A stretch of 30,678 nt of DNA from Ruminococcus sp. (GTDB taxonomy: Bacteria > Bacillota_A > Clostridia > Oscillospirales > Ruminococcaceae), in contig NZ_JAIKXF010000098.1 in NCBI RefSeq assembly GCF_024684275.1, positions 1-30,678 of the forward strand, given 5' to 3'. Position numbers and translations under genes: made by a program. The notes beneath the pieces were generated by a model. The model saw only the letters and a program-made list of their open reading frames with translations. It was not told the origin of the DNA and searched no databases. This document shows, piece after piece, positions 1-6,425 of this stretch. Within the stretch, counting starts at the first letter, position 1, and each line of letters starts with the position of its first letter.

Positions 1-838
1 TGATGCTATACATTACCATGTCCGCAGCGAGGGACAGATCATCAAGAAGGCTGTCTACATAGCCATAGGCGTTAATATGGACGGCAGGAAGGACGTTCTC
101 GGTATGTGGGTAGGCGAAAATGAAAGCGCTAAGTTCTGGGCGGGCGTACTTAATAGCCTGCGTAACAGAGGCGTTGAAGATATTCTTATCGCCTGCACCG
201 ATAATCTGACAGGCTTCTCTCAGGCGATAGAGGCTGTATTCCCGAAAACCGATATCCAGAACTGCATAATTCATCAGCTCAGAAATTCGAGCAAATATGT
301 CTCTTACAAGGACATCAAGGCTCTTATGGCTGATCTGAAAAAGGTGTATACTGCAGTTGACGAGGAAGCAGCTCTGGACGCACTTGACTCCTTTGCAGCT
401 GCCTGGGACAGCAAATATCCTAAGATCTCAAAGTCATGGTACGAAAACTGGCCTAATCTCAGCACTTATTTCAAGTTCCCACAGGAACTCAGAAAGCTGA
501 TTTACACGACCAATACCATAGAAGGGTTCAACCGTCAGCTGAAGAAAGTGACTAAGGCAAAGTCCGTATTTCCGACTGATGACAGCCTTTTCAAAATGCT
601 TTATCTGGCTATGAAGGACATCACGAAAAAATGGACTGGTCGCCGACAGGACTGGAGCCGCATTTACGCTCAGTTGGTAATCTACTACGGCGACAGGATA
701 CCCGAATAATATTTTAATCTTGACAATCAAATAATCATGTGCTAATATGCAGATAAGACCGACTGCTTTCACAATCGGTCTCATCATATACTCTTTTATT
801 GCACTATTTGCCGTTTACACAGAATTTGGGATTGACTC
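1..838 (+). mobile_element. IS256-family insertion sequence, right part only
   Basis: The window opens inside an IS256-family element. The transposase frame is open from base 2 and ends at 709. At 813-838 lies a sequence starting GTTTACACAGAATTTG and ending TTGACTC, which resembles the terminal inverted repeats of IS256-family elements and probably marks the right end. The left end is outside the window, so the mate repeat and the target-site duplication cannot be checked. A 7-bp hairpin (AGACCGA/TCGGTCT, 756-781) lies between the transposase stop and the repeat. Confidence 0.75.
2..709 (+). CDS. IS256-family transposase, 5' truncated by window edge
   Basis: This is the C-terminal part (235 residues visible) of a DDE transposase of the IS256/MULE class (full length is typically about 400 residues). 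All three catalytic acidic residues can be placed: the first Asp in DAIHYHVR at the extreme left edge, the second in ACTDNLTGF, and the Glu in TTNTIEGFNRQ. The conserved CIIHQLRNS block lies between them. An internal ATG at 77 is not the start, because the reading frame and the family alignment continue upstream to base 2. The visible part has no frameshift or stop, so the copy could be functional, but that depends on sequence outside the window. Confidence 0.93.
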   Translation, partial: DAIHYHVRSEGQIIKKAVYIAIGVNMDGRKDVLGMWVGENESAKFWAGVLNSLRNRGVEDILIACTDNLTGFSQAIEAVFPKTDIQNCIIHQLRNSSKYVSYKDIKALMADLKKVYTAVDEEAALDALDSFAAAWDSKYPKISKSWYENWPNLSTYFKFPQELRKLIYTTNTIEGFNRQLKKVTKAKSVFPTDDSLFKMLYLAMKDITKKWTGRRQDWSRIYAQLVIYYGDRIPE

Positions 839-867
839 GCCTGAAAGCAAAATGACCGCTTTCAGGC
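839..867. terminator. Hairpin between IS element and LysR1
   Basis: A perfect 10-bp stem, GCCTGAAAGC (839-848) and GCTTTCAGGC (858-867), with a 9-nt loop. A T-rich stretch follows on the plus side (TTTATTCTTATTC) and none on the minus side. It lies just past the 3' end of LysR1 and directly after the presumed IS end, so it may terminate either transcript. Confidence 0.6.
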
Positions 868-874
868 TTTATTC

Positions 875-1795
875 TTATTCTCTTATTTCAAGCTCACGCT
901 TCACCTCGTCAATAAAATTCCTTCCCATACTGCTGAGCTCGTTGTTTTTTTTCATGATATATCCAATATTCATCGTACTCTGAACGCTGTCTGCATTTTT
1001 GAAAGGTATCACAAGAAACTGATCTCCGCTGAGCTTTTCGGAATAGATACTCGAACAAAGTGTATAGCCGTTCAGCCCTGCCATAAGATTCATCATAGTT
1101 GCACGGTCTGTAGCCTTGACTGTTTTCTGGTAGGCGTGTTCAATTAGTATCTCCTCAGCGAAATATATCTCAGTATCGTTTTCCTGTTCAAAGGAAAGAC
1201 ACGGATACGGATCAAGCTGTTCAAAGGTCAGCTCTTTTTCCTTTGCAAGAGGGTGCGACCTTGCAAGATATACACTGGCAGGACATTCTATCAGCGATGT
1301 AAATTCAAGCTCATTTTCACGGAGGAGCCTGTTTATCACACGCTGATTTGCCTCACAGGTATATATTATGCCTATCTCACTTTTCATCGTACTTACGTCC
1401 TTGATCACGTTTGCGGTGGCAGTCTCTCTCAGAGCAAGGTCAAACTGATTTGAGTCGTAATGCTTAGCCATTTCGATGAATGCCTTGACGGCAAAGGAAT
1501 AGTGCTGCATAGAGACCGCAAAACGCCGCCTGAATTTCATTTCCTCGCCGTATTCTTCCATAACTTCCTCGTACTGCTGATATACCCGCTTTATCTTTGA
1601 AAGAAACGTTTCACCCTCAACGGTAGCGGTAACACCTTTGTGAGTTCGGTGAAATATCTGTATGCCAAGTTCATTCTCAACATCCCTGACGGCACCTGTA
1701 AGGGTAGGCTGTGCAATGAACAGCTTTTCCGCCGCCTTATTCATTGAACGTGATTCGGATATGGTAAGAAGATAGTTGATCTGTTGTAAAGTCAT
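875..1795 (-). CDS. LysR-family transcriptional regulator 1 (sulfur-type)
   Basis: A 306-residue LysR-type regulator. An N-terminal winged helix (about residues 1-60, starting MTLQQINYLL and containing SMNKAAEKLFIAQPTLT) is followed by an effector-binding domain. It is clearly paralogous to the regulator at 18806-19717: both share QHYSFAVKAF, EIGIIY, CLSFEQ, and a DRATM-NLM-GLNGYTLCS block, and by eye they are about half identical. The start is supported by GAGGTG six bases upstream of the ATG. The gene is preceded by a terminator-like hairpin (1808-1843), a 31-residue leader ORF and an operator-promoter shared with three other operons of this window, so autoregulation is likely. Control of sulfur genes is inferred from that shared operator and from the neighbours. 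The co-inducer is unknown. Confidence 0.92.
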   Translation of the reverse strand: MTLQQINYLLTISESRSMNKAAEKLFIAQPTLTGAVRDVENELGIQIFHRTHKGVTATVEGETFLSKIKRVYQQYEEVMEEYGEEMKFRRRFAVSMQHYSFAVKAFIEMAKHYDSNQFDLALRETATANVIKDVSTMKSEIGIIYTCEANQRVINRLLRENELEFTSLIECPASVYLARSHPLAKEKELTFEQLDPYPCLSFEQENDTEIYFAEEILIEHAYQKTVKATDRATMMNLMAGLNGYTLCSSIYSEKLSGDQFLVIPFKNADSVQSTMNIGYIMKKNNELSSMGRNFIDEVKRELEIRE

Positions 1796-1807
1796 AAAAC
1801 ACCTCGT

Positions 1808-1843
1808 AAAAAAACAGCCTCTTCACTTATTGAAGAAGCTGCT
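1808..1843 (-). terminator. Attenuator-like terminator before LysR1
   Basis: On the minus strand AGCAGCTTCTTCA (from 1843) pairs with TGAAGAGGCTGTT across a 5-nt loop (13 bp with two wobble pairs), followed by a run of seven T. It lies between the leader ORF (ends 1903) and the LysR1 ribosome binding site, exactly where a transcription attenuator would be. No antiterminator was worked out. Confidence 0.7.
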
Positions 1844-1902
1844 TTGTCGTTCATTAATGTATTCTTAGGAGGTCATACACTTAATGATTCAGCTAAATAT
1901 TA

Positions 1903-1998
1903 TTATCTGATGTAACTCTGCGCTTTGCTGCACATTCGGTCTGTCCCTCTGACGATAGAGCGGAGCATACCAAGCATACAGGATATTCTGTTTTTCAT
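1903..1998 (-). CDS. Leader peptide upstream of LysR1 (31 aa)
   Basis: A 32-codon ORF starting with ATG at 1998, preceded by AAAGGAG at good spacing. The peptide starts MKNRISCMLGMLRS and contains RMCSKAQ; it has two Cys and four Met in 31 residues and is otherwise basic. It lies directly downstream of a strong promoter with a LysR-type operator and upstream of a terminator-like hairpin, so it fits a leader peptide controlling read-through into LysR1. An independent small protein is the alternative. No known family is recognised. Confidence 0.6.
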   Translation of the reverse strand: MKNRISCMLGMLRSIVRGTDRMCSKAQSYIR

Positions 1999-2015
1999 TC
2001 TCACCGCTCCTTTCG

Positions 2016-2096
2016 TTTGGTATGACCTTATTATATCACGGAGATGCAAGGTTGTCCAATGCAAAAAATCCATTACAGATTATAGAAAACTCCTAT
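2016..2096 (-). promoter_or_regulatory. LysR-operator promoter of the leader/LysR1 transcript
   Basis: Reading the minus strand: operator ATAG-N7-CTAT (2096-2082), 22 bp, -35 TTGGAC (2059-2054), 18 bp, -10 TATAAT (2035-2030), 5 bp, CATACCAAA (2024-2016). The operator is a T-N11-A LysR box centred near -66. The same elements with the same distances recur at 15239-15319 and 18670-18750, and without the CATACCAAA tail at 26284-26350. The operator lies just past the 3' end of tcdA. Confidence 0.85.
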
Positions 2097-2099
2097 AGA

Positions 2100-2861
2100 T
2101 CATATTTTCTTTCTGCACAGGTCCTTTACGACCTCTCCTGCGATTATCAGCCCGGCAACCGACGGCACAAAGGCTGTACTTCCGGGAATATCACGGCGCT
2201 CTGTGCATTTATGCTGCGCTCCCGGAGGACAGATACAATGTGTACGGCAGGATATGGACATATCCTCGATAGGACGTGTAGGCTTTTCCTCGGAATAAAC
2301 CACCTTTAGCTTTTTTACCCTGCGTTTGCGGCACTCGATACGCATTACCTTAGCAAGGGGGCACATTTTTGTATCGTATATATCCGCCACACGGAAAGCC
2401 GTAGGATCGAGCTTATTGCCTGCGCCCATGCAGCTGATCATAGGGATATCAAGCTCCTGTGCCTTCATGACAAGTGCAAGCTTTGCCGTAACTGTATCAA
2501 CTGCATCAACAATATAATCATACTCTTCAAACGGAAAATCATCTTCGTTTTCGGGCAGAAAAAAGCATTTGTGAATGCGTATATCCGCATCGGGATTGAT
2601 CTCTTTCATTCGATCAGCCATGACCTCGGCTTTATATTTTCCCACAGTTTTTCTTGTGGCAATAATCTGTCGGTTAAGATTTGTAAGACAGACCTTATCA
2701 TCATCAATAAGATCAAATTTATATACACCGCTTCTTACAAGTGCCTCACAGACATATCCTCCGACACCGCCTATACCGAATACCGCTACTCTTGCGTTTG
2801 CAAGCTTATTCATTCCGTCGCTTCCTATCAGAAGCTGTGTTCTTGAAAACTGATTCAACAT
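2100..2861 (-). CDS. tcdA: tRNA threonylcarbamoyladenosine dehydratase (ThiF/E1-like)
   Basis: A 253-residue E1-like enzyme of the TcdA/CsdL branch, which activates the carboxylate of tRNA t6A37 with ATP and cyclises it to ct6A. A Rossmann-type ATP site (VFGIGGVGGYVCEAL) lies near residue 30, followed by DDDKVCLTNLNRQI and the YDYIVDAVDTVTAK segment typical of E1 enzymes. The C-terminus has the TcdA-like PSVAGLIIAGEVVKDL. The start at 2861 (MLNQFSRTQLL) is chosen because AAGGTGAG lies just upstream; a start seven codons further up has no such site. It is transcribed from the leftward half of a divergent promoter (2906-2962). CsdA/CsdE-type sulfur partners are not in the window. Confidence 0.9.
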   Translation of the reverse strand: MLNQFSRTQLLIGSDGMNKLANARVAVFGIGGVGGYVCEALVRSGVYKFDLIDDDKVCLTNLNRQIIATRKTVGKYKAEVMADRMKEINPDADIRIHKCFFLPENEDDFPFEEYDYIVDAVDTVTAKLALVMKAQELDIPMISCMGAGNKLDPTAFRVADIYDTKMCPLAKVMRIECRKRRVKKLKVVYSEEKPTRPIEDMSISCRTHCICPPGAQHKCTERRDIPGSTAFVPSVAGLIIAGEVVKDLCRKKI

Positions 2862-2905
2862 AATACTCACCTTATTTATCATAGTAATAACATAGATATA
2901 ATATG

Positions 2906-2997
2906 ATTATATACCGAGTTAAAGAATATGTCAATAACCATTTCACACAAATCATATTGACAAAGTAGTTTTATAAAGCTATAATATTCTCATACCA
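2906..2997. promoter_or_regulatory. Symmetric divergent promoter between tcdA and the GCS2 ligase
   Basis: Two consensus promoters sit back to back. Rightward: TTGACA 2957-2962, 17 bp, TATAAT 2980-2985, then 5 bp and CATACCA at 2991-2997. Leftward: TTGACA 2934-2929, 17 bp, TATAAT 2911-2906. The two -35 boxes belong to a perfect inverted repeat, TGTCAATA (2929-2936) and TATTGACA (2955-2962), separated by 18 bp. The same repeat and a similar 18-bp centre occur at 5941-5974. Confidence 0.85.
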
Positions 2998-3018
2998 ATA
3001 TTCACAGAGGTGATATAA

Positions 3019-4401
3019 ATGAAAAAGGAGATAAGACAGGCTATTTATGACAAGTATATCGCACCTACAAAGAAGGAGCGTCCCGACTATATCGGCGTTG
3101 AGATAGAGATGCCTGTAGTCAACCTTAACGGCCAGGCTGTTGACGAAGCTGTTTCCATCGCAGCAGCCGAAAGCTTTATTGAGCACTTCGGTTTCATAGA
3201 ATCAGGCAGGGACACTGACGGGAATATAACATCTGCAAGAGACAGCAAAAACGGAGATATTCTCTCTTTTGACTGCTGCTATTCCAATCTTGAGCTTTCA
3301 TTCGGCAAAGCTGTCGGACTTTTCGAGATAAAGGAGAGGTTTGAAAAATACGTCCGTTTTCTTAACTCCGAATTTGAAAAGCACGGCTATACTCTGACAG
3401 GTATGGGCGTCAATCCCAATGCAGATATAAATCATAACCTGCCTATCCAGAATGAGCGCTACCGTATGCTTTATCATCATCTCCACTCTTATCCAGAGCA
3501 TAGCGATGAGGTGGATATACGTTTTCATAAGCGTCCTGATTTCGGCACATTCACCAGCGCTTCACAGGTACAGCTTGATGTGAGCTATGAGCAGCTTACC
3601 GATGTTATCAACGTTTTCGGACTTCTTGAGCCATACAAGGCTATACTTTTTGCCAATTCGTATCTCCCCGATTACCCCGACTTTCTCTGTGTGAGAAATA
3701 TGCTGTGGGAATACAGTATGCAAGGCTATAATCCTCACAATGTGGGAATGTTCGGAAAGGTCTTGACTAATACCGACGAGCTGATCGACTATATCGGCAC
3801 TCAGTCAATTTACTGTACCATGCGTGACGGAAAGTATGTGAACTTCACACCTCTGACAATCGACGAATTCTTCTCCCGTGATTCCATTGAGGGAGAATTC
3901 TACGACGGAAAGAAATATCGGAAAATAGAATTTTCTCCTGAAACAGCCGACCTTGAATATCTCCGCACATTCAAATTTGAAGACCTGACATTCAGAGGCA
4001 CTATCGAATACAGAAGCTCCTGCTGTCAGCCTCTTTCAGAAGCTATGACAGTTGCGGCATTCCACACAGGGCTGAAAGAAAAGCTTTATGAGCTCAAAGA
4101 GATAGTTGAAAACGACAAAGTCATATATTCTCACGGATTCAATGCATCAGAGCTTCAGAAGCTGCTGTCAAAACAGAAGCTCCCTGAGTATATTGATGAA
4201 GGAGCAGTCGAACGACAGCTTATCCGCATACTTGACCTTTCATCTGAGGGACTGATACAGCGCGGTCTCGGTGAGGAGGTATTGCTCGCTCCACTTTATG
4301 ACAGAGTACGCAGGCATACAAATCCTGCAAAAGCTATGGTTGACGGTATTAAGAACGGCATACCGATAAAAACCTATATCAAGCAGTATGCAGCGATCTG
4401 A
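3019..4401 (+). CDS. GCS2-family glutamate-cysteine ligase-like enzyme
   Basis: A 460-residue protein of the GCS2 (plant/actinobacterial, EgtA-like) glutamate-cysteine ligase family, which joins the gamma-carboxyl of glutamate to cysteine with ATP. The N-terminal metal/ATP motif YIGVEIEMPVVNLNG is near residues 23-37, and QVQLDVSYEQL and GTIEYRSSC blocks fit the fold. The start has GAGGTGAT upstream. The rightward promoter at 2957-2985 gives a 5' UTR of only about 27 nt without a leader ORF. The downstream small gene begins 8 bp after the stop. Substrate specificity cannot be read from sequence; members of this family also act on other amines. A second ligase from a different family lies at 6426-7574. 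Confidence 0.8.
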   Translation: MKKEIRQAIYDKYIAPTKKERPDYIGVEIEMPVVNLNGQAVDEAVSIAAAESFIEHFGFIESGRDTDGNITSARDSKNGDILSFDCCYSNLELSFGKAVGLFEIKERFEKYVRFLNSEFEKHGYTLTGMGVNPNADINHNLPIQNERYRMLYHHLHSYPEHSDEVDIRFHKRPDFGTFTSASQVQLDVSYEQLTDVINVFGLLEPYKAILFANSYLPDYPDFLCVRNMLWEYSMQGYNPHNVGMFGKVLTNTDELIDYIGTQSIYCTMRDGKYVNFTPLTIDEFFSRDSIEGEFYDGKKYRKIEFSPETADLEYLRTFKFEDLTFRGTIEYRSSCCQPLSEAMTVAAFHTGLKEKLYELKEIVENDKVIYSHGFNASELQKLLSKQKLPEYIDEGAVERQLIRILDLSSEGLIQRGLGEEVLLAPLYDRVRRHTNPAKAMVDGIKNGIPIKTYIKQYAAI

Positions 4402-4409
4402 GGTGGATC

Positions 4410-4631
4410 ATGAGCAGTAATGATATCAGAAATGCGGTAATCACCGATAATGAAGTAAATTTCTCACATAATGGCAGAGAGTATCTGTTATACGGCTGGG
4501 ATCAGTGCGACGGCTATTTTCTCAGTCTTGAATGTGAGGGCGAGCTTGTATGGCAGTCATCACCTATGTCAAGATATGAGTGTATTGATGAATTCGTTCG
4601 GTATTACTCAGAATCAATGTCTGCTAAATAA
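4410..4631 (+). CDS. Small conserved-looking hypothetical protein (73 aa)
   Basis: I do not recognise this protein. It is 73 residues, acidic, with Cys in DQCDGYF, LECEGEL and RYECIDEF, and no signal peptide or membrane segment. It starts 8 bp after the GCS2-type ligase with GAGGTG at good spacing, the same site style as the other genes here, so it is translated as part of a two-gene operon. The link to the ligase suggests a role in the same gamma-glutamyl pathway, for example as a partner protein, but nothing in the sequence shows it. Confidence 0.75.
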   Translation: MSSNDIRNAVITDNEVNFSHNGREYLLYGWDQCDGYFLSLECEGELVWQSSPMSRYECIDEFVRYYSESMSAK

Positions 4632-4716
4632 TAATAATAATAGCGCCTCCTGATCAAAGTTCACAGGAGCGATCCAACAAAGTCTTTGAACTGAAAATTC
4701 GATCAACGCATGAACG

Positions 4717-4750
4717 AAAAAAGCCTTATTCGGTCATTTGAATAAGGCTT
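4717..4750 (-). terminator. Intrinsic terminator after the rhodanese gene
   Basis: AAGCCTTATTC (4721-4731) pairs perfectly with GAATAAGGCTT (4740-4750) over an 8-nt loop, with a T-run on the minus strand. It ends the rhodanese transcript and may stop the opposing GCS2 operon as well. A second, weaker hairpin (CTCCTG/CAGGAG near 4650-4670) lies closer to the small gene. Confidence 0.85.
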
Positions 4751-4775
4751 ATGTATTATACGGAGTAAAAGTGTA

Positions 4776-5084
4776 TCAGTTTTTCAAATCAATACCTGCA
4801 AGACTTACGATATATGCAGCATGACCGCCCTCAATATTATAGACATCGTATCCGCGGTCTTCAAGTATCTCTGCAACTTCTTCACTGAGGTCGCCTGTAC
4901 GGCATAGAACGTAGACAGGCTTGTCCTTCGGGAGCTTTGAAATTCCCAATGATATTTCATCAAATGGTACATTTACTGAGCCTTCTATGCCGTTCATTTC
5001 AAATTCTTCTCTGCTTCGTATATCGAGAAGAAGCACTTTTTCGGTATCAAGACCTTTTATTTCCGCTGCATTTATTCTTTTCAT
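4776..5084 (-). CDS. Single-domain rhodanese (sulfurtransferase)
   Basis: A 102-residue, one-domain rhodanese without signal peptide, so it acts in the cytoplasm. It shows LLLDIRSREEFEMNGIEGS-type CH2A sequence, and the active-site loop CRTGDLSEE, with the catalytic Cys carrying the persulfide. Such proteins pass sulfane sulfur to acceptors. The start has AAGGGA upstream. It is head to head with the E1-like gene at 5110, with only 25 bp between the start codons, so each promoter must overlap the other gene. The pairing suggests sulfur transfer to a protein or substrate activated by the E1 enzyme, but no ThiS/MoaD-type carrier is visible in the window. Confidence 0.92.
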   Translation of the reverse strand: MKRINAAEIKGLDTEKVLLLDIRSREEFEMNGIEGSVNVPFDEISLGISKLPKDKPVYVLCRTGDLSEEVAEILEDRGYDVYNIEGGHAAYIVSLAGIDLKN

Positions 5085-5109
5085 ATTGATTCCCTTTCAG
5101 GAGGTAAAA

Positions 5110-5913
5110 ATGATTTTATCAGATGAACAGCTCGAACGCTATTCGAGACATATAACTTTAAAAGAAATAGGCGTAAGAGGACAGAAAAAGCTTCTCTCTG
5201 CCAAAGTTCTGATTATAGGTGCAGGAGGACTCGGCGCACCTGCCGCAATGTATCTTGCCGCCGCAGGTGTAGGAACTATCGGAATTGCAGACTTCGATAA
5301 TGTTGAACTGTCAAATCTGCAAAGGCAGATAATCCATACAACAGATGATATAAGTAAGCCAAAGGTCCGGTCAGCCGAAGAAGCGATCAGAGCTCTCAAC
5401 CCTGATGTTACGGTAAAAACCTACCATGAATACGTCAGCAGCAGTAATATCGCCGATATGATAGCCGATTACGACTTCATCATCGACGGCGCAGACAACT
5501 TCCCTACCAAATTTCTCATAAACGATGCCTGTGTTCTTGGACACAAGTCTTTCTGCCATGCAGGCATACTCCGATTTGAGGGGCAGCTAATGACTTATGT
5601 CCCTGGTGAAGGTCCATGCTACCGGTGTATATTTGAAGCTCCGCCGCCAAAGGACGCTGTGCCAAGCTGCCGCGAGGCAGGAGTTATCGGCGCAATGGCT
5701 GGTATAATCGGCTCTATGCAGGCACTTGAAGCAGTAAAATATATCACAGGACAGGGCAGTCTGCTGACAGGAAATATGCTTATATTTGACGGTATGAAAA
5801 TGGAATGGCGTAAGGTAAAGCTGCCGAAAGTAAACCATTCTTGTCCCATATGCGGTGACAGTCCGACTATAACAGAGCTTTTTGACGAAGAACAGACCTC
5901 ATGTACGCTATAA
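5110..5913 (+). CDS. MoeB/ThiF-family adenylyltransferase
   Basis: A 267-residue E1-like enzyme that adenylates the C-terminal glycine of a small sulfur carrier (MoaD/ThiS-like) before sulfur loading. It has the N-terminal RYSRHITLKEIG signature, the ATP loop LIIGAGGLGAPAAMYLA, DNVELSNLQRQI, the IDGADNF acceptor region, the PSCREAGVIG Cys block, and zinc Cys pairs CYRC and CPIC. The start at 5110 follows AGGAGGTAAAA; a longer open frame upstream has no ribosome binding site and overlaps the rhodanese gene on the other strand. No carrier gene is present here, so MoeB, ThiF and a pathway-specific E1 are equally possible. Confidence 0.9.
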   Translation: MILSDEQLERYSRHITLKEIGVRGQKKLLSAKVLIIGAGGLGAPAAMYLAAAGVGTIGIADFDNVELSNLQRQIIHTTDDISKPKVRSAEEAIRALNPDVTVKTYHEYVSSSNIADMIADYDFIIDGADNFPTKFLINDACVLGHKSFCHAGILRFEGQLMTYVPGEGPCYRCIFEAPPPKDAVPSCREAGVIGAMAGIIGSMQALEAVKYITGQGSLLTGNMLIFDGMKMEWRKVKLPKVNHSCPICGDSPTITELFDEEQTSCTL

Positions 5914-5917
5914 GCTG

Positions 5918-6018
5918 ATTATATAGCAGGTAAGAGCATTTGTCAATAATTAATTCACAGAAATCCTATTGACAAAATATGCATATTATAGTATAATATT
6001 AACATACTGATTCAGTAT
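5918..6018. promoter_or_regulatory. Second copy of the symmetric divergent promoter
   Basis: Rightward: TTGACA 5969-5974, 17 bp, TATAAT 5992-5997. Leftward: TTGACA 5946-5941, 17 bp, TATAAT 5923-5918. The perfect repeat TGTCAATA/TATTGACA (5941-5948, 5967-5974) with an 18-bp centre matches the promoter at 2906-2997. Five bases after the right -10 begins a palindrome, CATACTGATTCAGTATG (6003-6019), probably at the transcription start. The leftward promoter has no divergent gene; it would read antisense into the E1 gene ending at 5913. Confidence 0.8.
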
Positions 6019-6039
6019 GTTTTAATGGAGGTGTTTGTT

Positions 6040-6102
6040 ATGCTGGAATATATGTGTGATATGGATAGTATAATAAATGGCTCCGCGCTTTCTGTCAAAT
6101 AG
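6040..6102 (+). CDS. Leader peptide upstream of the ACT/glutamate-cysteine ligase operon (20 aa)
   Basis: A 21-codon ORF preceded by GGAGG. It begins MLEYMCDMDS and has three Met and one Cys in its first eight residues. It sits between the strong rightward promoter and a very stable hairpin (6120-6150), in the position of a regulatory leader. It is less Cys-rich than the leader at 22830-22934, so sensing of Cys or Met is only a suggestion. Confidence 0.55.
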   Translation: MLEYMCDMDSIINGSALSVK

Positions 6103-6119
6103 GTTTTTCTTCCTTTATG

Positions 6120-6150
6120 CAAACAGTCTGCCGCGGCGGCAGACTGTTTG
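6120..6150 (+). promoter_or_regulatory. Very stable hairpin in the leader of the ACT operon
   Basis: A perfect 15-nt inverted repeat (CAAACAGTCTGCCGC and its complement) around one central base. There is no T-run on either side, so it is not a standard intrinsic terminator. It ends about 9 nt before the ribosome binding site of the ACT gene and may control processing, stability or translation. Confidence 0.65.
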
Positions 6151-6169
6151 AATTTATAGGAGTGATAAT

Positions 6170-6415
6170 ATGAAAAGGATAGAAGTCATATCCCTCGATA
6201 GAATTGGTCTGGTTGGCGAAATATCAAATGTTATCAGACGGCTTAACGGCAACATAATATCTCATACAGCAAATGTAGTGACCAATGATAAAAATATACC
6301 TGTTTCGCATTTTACTGCTGATGTAAGCTTTGAGACAGCTTCCGAAAATGACATGGTGTCGCGCAGGCTCCGCAGGATAAAGAATGTGCAGCAGGTAAAA
6401 ATTACTGATCTCTGA
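6170..6415 (+). CDS. Stand-alone ACT-domain protein
   Basis: An 81-residue protein that is a single ACT domain, the small ligand-binding fold often used to sense amino acids. It starts RIEVISLDRIGLVGEISNVI, with the Gly-rich turn between strand 1 and helix 1 (DRIGLVGEI) where ligands bind at dimer interfaces. AGGAG precedes the ATG. It is the first full gene of a five-ORF unit (leader, ACT, glutamate-cysteine ligase, amidotransferase, YunG-like) and ends 10 bp before the ligase start. An amino-acid feedback subunit for the ligase is a reasonable guess. Confidence 0.85.
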   Translation: MKRIEVISLDRIGLVGEISNVIRRLNGNIISHTANVVTNDKNIPVSHFTADVSFETASENDMVSRRLRRIKNVQQVKITDL

Positions 6416-6425
6416 GGTGATATTT

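Noticed and set aside
1880..1906. Eight-codon plus-strand ORF after AGGAGG
   Set aside because: It is too short, and the region is transcribed leftward from a strong promoter; the AGGAGG is probably chance.
4921..5109. Open-frame extension upstream of the E1-like gene
   Set aside because: It overlaps the rhodanese gene on the other strand, has no ribosome binding site, and the family begins at the ATG at 5110, which has AGGAGG.
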